Below are positions 55,624-64,000 of a stretch of DNA of 64,000 nucleotides, one piece after another. The notes under the pieces were generated by a model, which did no database searches, was not told the DNA's origin, and was given only the letters and a program-made list of their open reading frames with translations. The stretch's first letter is position 1; each line of letters starts with the position of its first letter. The stretch lies in assembly GCA_963682055.1 (NCBI GenBank), contig OY821741.1, positions 19,707,211 to 19,771,210 of the forward strand, given 5' to 3'. The stretch is from Primula veris. Lineage: Eukaryota > Streptophyta > Magnoliopsida > Ericales > Primulaceae. Both the position numbers and the translations under genes were made by a program.

Positions 55624-55914
55624 TTAATTGCTATAATAACCCTGAAGAAGGCCATTGACATAGATACCTTGAAAACCAAACTTAATTTTCTTCAATTCAC
55701 TAATGACCTTCTTGACACGCCGATCATATCTGACCTCTTTGTGAATTGGAGCGAAAGATGGCTCATTGATCAAGTCATGCCATTGCTTGCAGACCCATTT
55801 ACATGAACGAATTGCTGGCAATTCTTCTCTGTAGAGTACTTCGAGTAAAAGATCCTCACTCAGAAGGTTGATACCACCGTGTTGAGTCTCCACGATCTTC
55901 TTCAAAGTAGCCAA
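55624..55914 (-). pseudogene. F-box protein N-terminal fragment
   Basis: A 96-codon frame, MATLKKIVETQHGGINLLSE, carries an F-box (INLLSEDLLLEVLYREELPA, KWVCKQWHDLINEPSFAPIH) at about residues 15-58. The usual L..DLL.E.L.R.P......K.VCK.W..LI..P.F pattern is present. The full-size family (F-box plus kelch/FBA region) is about 350-400 residues, so the C-terminal substrate-binding part is lost or was never there. It could be a short functional F-box protein; a truncated gene is more likely. Confidence 0.65.
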
Positions 55915-56434
55915 AAAATAATGAAAAAATTATTTAGTTTAAGCCTGGTTTTGGATAGATTTGGTTAAACAAAAAAACAGCATGGTAGGATGGCGTAAGA
56001 CCTTGTTTGGTTGCATCTTATAAGCTCTCTTTTTTTTGCTGTTTTTTTTTTGTCTGTTCTTTGCTTGTTTGCAGGGCGTCTGCATTTGATTAGCCACCCT
56101 ACAAACTAAGTTTTTTTAAAGCCCTTTACAGCGTGGAAAAACCTGAATCTCCAAGCTAGACATAAGCCTACTTATTTCTTAAAACACGATATTCGGCCTA
56201 GTCACTTAAAATGCTGCAACAGAAAAAAGCACAAGGTGGACTGCAGTTCTAAAAACTGAGTTCAATCTGCATAACACAATTACCAGCACAGCTACTGTTT
56301 GTTTTACAAACGAAGGATCAGAAGAAACATAAATGCAGAGAACAAGTAAAAAACACAAAGAGGACTTACGGCGCAGTTTGTTGCCTGCTTATCTCAAACT
56401 CATGTGTAATAATTTTACTCTACTGTTTTAATAT
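55915..56434. other. Intergenic; no gene seen
   Basis: Spacer between the F-box fragment and the chromovirus LTR. Confidence 0.45.
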
Positions 56435-58279
56435 TGTCACGCCCCGGATTTTGGATAAACCCGGGTCGTGAATATAAATTAAAATAAAAAGGGAAAAGTT
56501 AAAATAACGAAACATGCGGAAAGCCATTCGATCATATGCCAATCAATAGAACCAAATAAATAATTCAGGTCATGCCGATAATCACATTAGATTAACTAAT
56601 TTGGCCTAAGGGTAGCCAACGGTGTTCAAATGTGACAACCCAAACAAGACAATACGTTTTTTTTAGAAATTTCGGCATGAGATTCGCGTATCTATTTGTT
56701 TCTAATAAATTAGACCTGTTTGAACAACACATAACAAAATCACTATGCGATTACCAAATAATCCAACAAGAATAAATCAAATCCAACCCAGCTGACATTC
56801 TATAAAATAGCGTAATTTAAAATAAATTTGCGTTAAACGCCTATTAGGTCCACAAGGCTCAAAATGAGGTTATACCAAAATGAATAAAAACAAGTCTGAC
56901 GTGCGCACGATCACGTGTAATATGATAATGAGCCACATGCAAGCATTCTAAACTTCGCCACAGTCTACATCAACACCTGTACATCGATCATGAACAAAAT
57001 GTACAAAAGACAAAGGAAGGAGGTAAGAAAACAATCTCGCTTTAAAAACGGCGCGTGCTACTAAGCACGCACACACAATCCTAACATGGCAAAGATGATA
57101 TCTAGGCAAATAATGACAAACGCAATTGCACGAAAAACACATCAACAAATATAACTCGCAACACAAGTAAATGAACATATAATCAAGATCAACTGAATTA
57201 ATAATAAAATAAAATAAAATAAAACAAAACAAGACTCAACAAAACACAAAGTCGGGATTGTCTCACATGTACCCACTTTTAGAGCCACTCTGCTCTAGGA
57301 CCCAAAGTGCAATGGTTCCCTCACCCATATTCTGACACTAACATGTGACCAAAAGATATGGGGCCGGCTTTAAGGAGACTAACCCTATGGTACCGATATA
57401 CCTAATCCTTGCGCAAGTTTTCGGGATCTCACCGTAAGCTGACACAGCTCCGCCTTAACACTTGGTACTACAATCCTTAAAATAAATATAAAAGACTCCC
57501 AAAAACACAAATGGTAAAGTCCACCAAACGAAAATAAAATAAATATCACGCACTATATCACCACCGTCACATTTTTGTTCACAATTCTTTTTCAAATAAA
57601 AATGGTAAAATCGCCATACATAACATAATCACCATAAACAATGATTAGCATAAATAAAACCATGGAAGCATGTTACACATACACAATACAATAACATGAT
57701 GCAATACACACTAACCAACCAACTAACCATTTACATAGCCTAGCATACAACAAACAACACATAAAAACCGCTTTTAAAGCGAAACTATATTCTTCCCCCT
57801 TACCTATACAAACGAGAGCTCGTTTGTAAAAATATCCCAACCTCGAACCGAAAACCCACCGAACAATCAAAGCTAGATATGGACAGCCCACTAATCGCCC
57901 TCAAGTAGTCCCTAAACGTAATTAGAACGAGCTACGGATCAATAAAATTGATGTAAATTCGGATTATTAATGAAACCCTAAAAATGGGTTTTTATAAAAT
58001 TTAAAATCAGATGAAACGGCTTACACGGATAGATAGCTCTCGAAAAATAGGCTAAGAAAACATATTTGATTGTCGAAAAAGGACCCCCGATGACGTCGGA
58101 ATCAACTCCCGAAGTCGCTGCCCTAAAAACACGAAAACACGAAAAACACGGCGGACTGCTGGTCTGGCCAACTCTCTCTCCACTTGTTATCACTTTGTCG
58201 CTGATCACTCCCTCGATTCTCTCTCTAAAATCTCCGCTGCTCTCTCTCTCTTCTATATATGTATCTATGTATATATGTA

Positions 58280-58313
<34 letters not shown>

Positions 58314-58526
58314 ATGTATATATGTATATGTAGATAAGTATAACTAATTTACTAATTAGTCCATTTAGTTATTACACGATACCAATCACCCCCACAACTA
58401 TTATATACACCCAATTTCATATCACACATGTATATTTCACACAAATACGTAATCACTCACAAAACTAAATATCACTATCGTATTACTAAAATTAATAATA
58501 AAGTACAAAATTTCCGAGACGTTACA
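56435..58526 (-). repeat. 3' LTR of the chromovirus
   Basis: 2092 bp. On the minus strand it starts TGTAACGTCTCGGAAATTTT and ends CCGGGGCGTGACA. It holds no gene; open frames inside (for example near 56948-57232) are by chance. Confidence 0.85.
58254..58335. repeat. (TATATG)n microsatellite in the LTR
   Basis: Alternating TATGTATATG repeats of about 80 bp. Confidence 0.85.
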
Positions 58527-58559
58527 TTGTCCTCAACTTAAAAGAATTTCGTCCCGAAA

Positions 58560-61500
58560 TTAAACACATACCCGAATCAATAAATAAGTCTGGATACTTA
58601 GCACGAATCTCCAGCTCACGTTTCCATGTTGGCTCTTCGGTCCCATGGTGACTCTACAATACTTTCACCAAATGAAAATGCGCCTTCGTAGTACCTGCTC
58701 ACGTGTATCAAGTATACGGACCGGACGAACCACATAAGAAACATCCTCTTGTACTCGAAGATCGAAAAAATTTAGAATATGAGATGGGTCTGCCTCGTTC
58801 TTCCGGAGCATCGAAACATGAAACACTGGGTGTACATTCGCCAATTGCGGTGGCAACGCTAACTGATAGGCCAGATCACCAATTCTCTCCAAAATCAAGA
58901 AAGGTCCAATAAACCGCGGTGACAACTTCCCACGCCTCCCAAAACGCATAATGCCCTTACGCGGCAATATTTTAAGGAACACATGATCACCCACCCCAAA
59001 CTCCAATGGTCGCCTTCGTCTATCCGCGTAACTCTTTTGACGGCTTCTTGCTGTCTCTAGCTTTTGTTTAATCAAAAGAATCTTCTCTGTAGTCTCTCGA
59101 ACCACATCTGGTCCTAACAATGACGATTCACCGGCCTCCGTCCAACACACAGGAGATCTACAAGGTCGCCCATATAGGGCCTCATAAGGGGCCATCTCAA
59201 TGCTCGAATGATAACTATTATTATAAGTGAACTCAATCAACGCCACATGTTTCTCCCAACCCCCACCAAAATCAAGTACACACGTACGAAGCATATCCTC
59301 CAAAGTTTGGATAGTCCTCTCCGACTGCCCATCGGTCTGAGGGTGATATGCCGTACTCAAATCTAGTTTCGTGCCTAACGTCTTCTGAAGGATCTGTCAG
59401 AAACGAGACACAAAACGAGGATCACGATCAGACACAATAGAAACTGGGACACCATGTAAGCGAACAATCTCACGAACATAAATCTCGCATAGCTGCTCGG
59501 CTTTGTCGCTAACACGCATCGGGAGAAAGTGAGCCGATTTCGTCAATCGATCCACTATGACCCATATCGCATCTTTCCCCCTACTAGATCTCGGCAACCC
59601 CACTACAAAGTCCATAGTTATACGTTCCCACTTCCACTCGGGTATAGGCAAAGGTTTAAGCAACCCTCCCGGCCTCTGATGTTCTATCTTCACCTGCTGA
59701 CAGGTAAGACATTTACTAACAAAGTCCGCCATATCCTTTTTCATTCCACTCCAATAAAACTGTTGAGCTAGGTCATGGTACATCTTGGTACCACCAGGAT
59801 GAACTACCAATCGAGAATGGTGGAATTCTCTCATAACCTCCACGTGCATACTCATAGGTACAAACAAACGATCCATAAATCTCACTCCGCCATCTGAGCC
59901 AATCTTCCATCTGTCGAGTCCCAACTCACTTGAAACTTTAACTCGTAAGTCTCTAGATTACTCGTCCCCTTGCTGGGCCTCAATTACCCTCGAGACTAAT
60001 GACGGTTGCACCTTCACCGAGAACAACACGGCTGAATTTTCTTCTTCACCCACTTCCAAGTCGAATTTGTTAAGAACATTTAGCATACCCCATTCATTAA
60101 TAGCTACGCATGCCAAAGAACACCTAGTCTTGCGACTCAAGGCGTCCGCCACCATATTTGCTTTACCGGGATAATATTGTAAGTCAAAGTCATATTGCTC
60201 GAGATACTCCATCCACCTCCTCTGTCTTAAGTTTAGATCACGCTGTGTGAAAATATACTTGAGACTCTTGTGATCCGAAAACACGTTGAATCTCTCTCCA
60301 AACAAGTAGTGCCGCCAACACTTCAAAGAAAACACAACCGCAGCCAACTCGAGATCATGAGTGGGATAATTCTTCTCATGGACTTTTAACTGCCGAGAAG
60401 CATAAGCCACCACCTTTCCCTCTTGCATTAACACAGCGCCGAGACCTTCCTTCGAGGCATCACAATAAACACAATACTCTACACCTCTCTCTGGGATAAT
60501 GAGAATAGGAGCAGATGTCAAGCGATGCTTCAATTCTTGGAAAGAAAGCTCACATTTCTCGTCCCATTCGAATTTAACACCTTTCTTCGTAAACCGAGTT
60601 AGGGGAGCCGCCAGACGAGAAAATTTTTGCACGAACCTTCGATAGTAACCTGCTAGTCCCAAGAAGCTACGGATCTCGAACACACTTTTTGGTTGAGCCC
60701 AATCAGTCACCACCTCAATCTTATAAGGATCAACCGACACTCCATCCGCAGACACTACGTGGCCCAGAAACTTCACTTCTAACATCCAAAACTCGCACTT
60801 GGAGAACTTAGCATAGAGCTTGTGCTCTCATAAAAGAGTAAGCACAATACGAAGATGATCCCTATGTTCTTCCTCAGATGAAGAGTATACCAGAATATCG
60901 TCCACAAACACCACGACAAACTTATCCAGAAATGCTCTAAAAACACGGTTCATCAAGTCCATAAAAGCAGCAGGTGTATTCGTTAACCCGAATGGTATCA
61001 CTAGAAACTCATAATGACCATACCGAGTACGAAATGCAGTCTTAGGAATATCCATCTCACGAACTCGAAGTTGATGGTACCCTGAGCGAAGATCAATCTT
61101 CGAAAAACACTTCGACCCTTTCAGCTGATCGAAGAGGTCATCGATTCGTGGCAGGGGATACTTATTCTTTATCATAACTCGATTCAGCTTACGATAATCA
61201 ATACACATACGCATACTACCATCCTTATTCTGGACAAATAATGTTGGCGCACCCCACGGAGACACTAGGACGTATAAATCCCTTACCCAACAAATCATCC
61301 AATTGTTCCTTTAACTCTTTCAGTTCAGCTGGCGCTAAACGATAAGGAGCCATAGCAACAGGAGCAGTCCCTGGTGCTAAGTCTATAGAAAACTCCACCT
61401 CACGCTGAGGAGGAAGTTCTACAAGATCATTAGGAAACACCTCGGAAAATTCACACACCACCGGGGGTAGCTCGACATCGGTAGACACTTCATCACTAAC

Positions 61501-62280
61501 CGATAAGCTAGCTAATAACCCACCCAAGTCATCAACAATGTTCCACGATGGAGAAAAACGACTACATCGGTCCCCAGAGAAAATAATGCGATCACCAGAA
61601 GGAGTAATAAAAGATACACGTCTACGCTCACAATCAATAATGGCCTGGAAGAAAGATAACCAGTCCATACCAAGAATAACATCAAAGCTAGTCATATCAA
61701 GTACAAGAAAGTCGAACACAAAAGGGTGTTCAGAAATATAAAGCACACAGTCACGACATATGCTATCAAGCGGAACACAACCATGAATAGGAGTTTCAAC
61801 CAAAATAGCAGGATCCTGAATACTGAATAATAAACCCATAGATAAAGCAAAACGAGAGGAAATAAATGAACGAGAAGCGCCAGTATCAAATAATACATTA
61901 GCCCAAGAAGAGCTAATGGGTAATGTACCTCGAATAACTGAAGGTTCACCCCTGTCAGTATTAACTTGAGGCAGGGCGAACACACGAGCTTGAGTACCCT
62001 GAGAAGATTGAGAAGACTGGTGCTGCTGATAACCACCACGACTGGAACTCTGAATACCACCGCGAGTTGCCATAGAATTACTAGGAATAGGAGCCTTAGA
62101 ACCGGAATAAGAAGGCGCAATCGAATAGTTCTGAGTAGTTGGAATAGTACGAATAGGAGCTGAGGAAATGGCACTAGTTCCCCTTAACATGCACTGACTC
62201 TGAAGATGTCCTAAACCACCACACTTATGACACTTAGCCCTAGAACAGTCTCGAACCCTATGAGCCCTAGAACGACCTTA
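58560..62280 (-). pseudogene. Chromovirus pol: protease, RT, RNase H, integrase, chromodomain remnant
   Basis: The reading starts at a zinc knuckle CHKCGGLGHLQSQC near 62230. Protease: [57 protein letters not shown], active site [10 protein letters not shown]. RNase [20 protein letters not shown]. Integrase: HHSRLVVHPGG...[47 protein letters not shown] (DDE kept) and [13 protein letters not shown]. The end (ELEIRAKYPDLF) is the C-terminal motif after the chromodomain-like part. There is a frameshift near 61260, another near 58665, and in-frame stops at 60828-60830, 59958-59960 (approx.) and 59397-59399. Confidence 0.9.
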
Positions 62281-62789
62281 ACACTTAAAAATGATACCAT
62301 ATACACACGACATGCAGGGTAGAACGAAAACATGAAACAAACTAAACGCCTACAAATCCTACTTGTCTACACAAATATCAATCCTTCTAAACCCGTCGTA
62401 ATTTAGTTTCAGTCACTAACAATCATAAAAACAATCCGTTGGAAGGCACCACCACAATCCTCGATCAATACATGTAGTAGTACATAAAAAATATTTCTAT
62501 ATAATCACACCACGAGTAACACACAACTGGATACAAATATGTCCACCAACTAAAACCGTTCACATTCAACAAACACGAAACCGTTTAACAAGAACCATAT
62601 ATACACCCATTAAAACGGATCAACTCACAATACAATATAAGTCAACCAAACTTGAATGTAAACAAACAACCAAATACACCATATGGATTTTGAAAAATGC
62701 AGATTTTCTTAAAATGTCTTACACCACCAAGTATCACCCATCCCCGTGTGTGCTTATCCTACCCAACAGGCAACCAAGTTAATCGGAAC
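62281..62789 (-). other. Noncoding remainder where chromovirus gag should be
   Basis: About 500 bp lie between the zinc knuckle and the primer site, with no capsid domain. Intact relatives have more than 1 kb of gag here, so an internal deletion is inferred. Confidence 0.6.
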
Positions 62790-62808
62790 CCGGTTAGCTC
62801 TGATATCA
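62790..62808 (-). other. Primer binding site of the chromovirus
   Basis: The complement reads TGATATCAGAGCTAACCGG, close to the initiator-Met site TGGTATCAGAGC, a few bases from the LTR end. Confidence 0.7.
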
Positions 62809-62823
62809 AACTGTCACGCCCCG

Positions 62824-64000
62824 TGTTGGCCCGTGCGGCTAAAACCTTAGAGGGGGTGGTGAATAAGGTTCTTAGGCGTTTTTCGCCTAATTAAAATCTA
62901 AGCAACTAACCACCCAACTTATGCAATTCTAGGCTTAAGCGTTTTAACAAAAGTTAATGAATTTCTAAAATTCCTAGACGCAAGCAATAAATAAGCAAGA
63001 ATATAAGTTGCGGAAAGTAAAAGCAAGGGAAGAAAATGACACCGTAATTTATAGAGGTTCGGCAAACGCGCCTACGTCCTCCTCTCGGTACTACCGAGTA
63101 TTTCACTAAAATATTTCTTCCGGATTTTACAAACCCTATCGAGCTCAATCGACCGATTGGCTCACCCTCTACCCGGGGTTCCTAGTCTTGATATAAGTGC
63201 AAGTGAACATGACTATGAGTCAACGAATCCCCCTCAATTTATGAGTACCCGAATGAAAAACCTAGAGCTTTTAAGCTTCACTTGCTTACAAAGCCTCTAC
63301 CCGTTCACTCGCTCACAAATGAGTTTATAAAACACTCGATACAAATTTTGTTACAAAAATGTAACTACACTCACTATTCTAATTGCTTCTTAAAAAGCTA
63401 ATTTGTGAGTTGTTGATGATGATCGAGCTTGAATCTCTTTCTCTTTTATTTTCCTCTTTCTCGAATATATATGCACCAAAATGGTGATATTAGGGTTTTA
63501 ATGAGAGGTTGAAGGAAGTTGATTGGTATTGTGATTGGTTGATTTGGGAGAGAGATTTGGTTGGTATATATATGCCAAACAGTCTGTTTTTCTGTATATG
63601 ACAGTTGGAAGTGGTTATGGCTATTTTTCAGTGGTTTAAGCTATTTCCCAGAAATTGCTGAAAAGCTGTTTTCGAAAACTGCAGAAAACGATCGGTCGTT
63701 CTCTACAGTCGATCGGTCGTTTTCAGAAAACGATCGGTCGTTTCTGAGTTTCGACCGGTCGTTTTTTCGACCTGCTCACTGGAATATTTTGGACCAAAAA
63801 CGATCGGTCGTTTTTGTCCATTCGATCGGTCGTCTGTAATTCTGGCAGTTTTTCGGTCTTCTCCGAAAGCTTGTAACTTCTTCGTTTTAGCTCCGATTTT
63901 GGTTCCGCTTGAACCTATGGCTTCGTTATCGAATGCTCTATCATTTAAAGACCTGAAATGTACATTTTCTCTTCTTTGGAAAAGACAAGCATTATATCAA
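62824..64000. repeat. LTR of a further copia-type element, cut by the right edge
   Basis: It begins TGTTGGCCCGTGCGGC immediately after the 12-base chromovirus LTR remnant. Features: TTAGAGGGGGTGGTGAATAA near 62848 and TTTATAGAGGTTCGGC near 63048, which I know from plant copia LTRs; a TATA-like TATATATATG near 63566; and a cluster of CGATCGGTCG motifs at 63689-63832. Orientation and length are unknown because the rest lies outside the window. Confidence 0.6.
63689..63832 (+). repeat. Six phased CGATCGGTCG motifs in the LTR
   Basis: Copies start at 63689, 63710, 63730, 63751 (CGACCGGTCG, a perfect palindrome), 63801 and 63823. Spacing is 21, 20, 21, 50 and 22 bp. Several copies sit in a larger imperfect palindrome AACGATCGGTCGTT. 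Confidence 0.85.

Larger units (their letters stand above)
56435..62823 (-). mobile_element. Tekay/Del-type Ty3/gypsy chromovirus, minus strand
   Basis: The left LTR (56435-58526) is the 3' LTR. Pol is read right to left in the order zinc knuckle, protease, RT, RNase H, integrase, chromodomain-like end. The primer site is at the right, and only 12 bases of the 5' LTR (TGTCACGCCCCG, 62812-62823) remain before another LTR begins. The long LTR with TGTAACG...CGTGACA ends and the pol sequence fit the Tekay/Del chromoviruses. The capsid part of gag is missing. The target duplication cannot be read. Confidence 0.85.

Noticed and set aside
56948..57232. 94-codon Cys-rich minus ORF
   Set aside because: It lies wholly inside the chromovirus LTR and resembles nothing.
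61692..62174. 160-codon Leu-rich minus ORF
   Set aside because: Alternative frame of the protease region, which has clear DTG-containing homology in the other frame.

Overview
The window is a retrotransposon-dense stretch of a eudicot nuclear genome. Evidence for this is GT-AG introns, plant U-box/ARM, F-box and PPR gene pieces, and Ty1/copia and Ty3/gypsy families found only in plants. I cannot name the species; an asterid is only a guess. Little of the DNA is working host gene. I can support one intact spliced gene, one near-intact spliced gene with a premature stop, and a few gene relics.

Layout from left to right. 1-2573: the 3' end of a Sirevirus-type copia element (envelope-like ORF, repeated polypurine motifs, 3' LTR). 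3567-3713: an F-box relic. 4665-39719: a five-exon gene for a SAM-like + peroxiredoxin-like-2 (AhpC/TSA_2) protein of 378 residues. Its intron 2 (6135-39040) has grown to 32.9 kb. 39720-41156: two hAT-like MITEs, the first placed exactly at the gene's stop codon. 42435-42670: a PPR relic. 42898-47734 (minus): a four-exon U-box/ARM E3 ligase gene of the PUB43/44 type with one in-frame TGA. 48950-50957 (minus): a decayed LINE. 50958-54815: a probable solo LTR and a copia gag/protease fragment. 55624-55914 (minus): an F-box fragment. 56435-62823 (minus): a Tekay/Del-type chromovirus. 62824-64000: the start of a copia-type LTR that runs off the right edge and cuts the chromovirus 5' LTR.

The centre is a three-level nest inside intron 2. 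A minus-strand copia element (6167-38663, near-perfect 5-bp target duplication) entered the intron. A minus-strand Tat-lineage Ty3/gypsy element (6864-36952, perfect duplication AATAC) entered the copia element. A plus-strand Tat-lineage element (22224-35489, perfect duplication GCCCT) then entered the gag of the first Tat element. Removing the nest restores an intron of about 0.4 kb. Splicing 6134 to 39041 rebuilds a Gly codon directly before a CxxC redox motif, and the five exons sum to exactly 379 codons.

The minus-strand Tat element is unusual. Between its integrase and 3' LTR it carries about 8 kb of coding sequence on the opposite strand: four short coiled-coil units, each with its own TATA box, and two longer intron-containing units, one with a Transposase_28-like domain. 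This is followed by about 13 copies of a ~92-bp repeat whose two halves form hairpins with covarying stems. The plus-strand Tat element has a different 3' array, 22-bp monomers in 110-bp pentamers.
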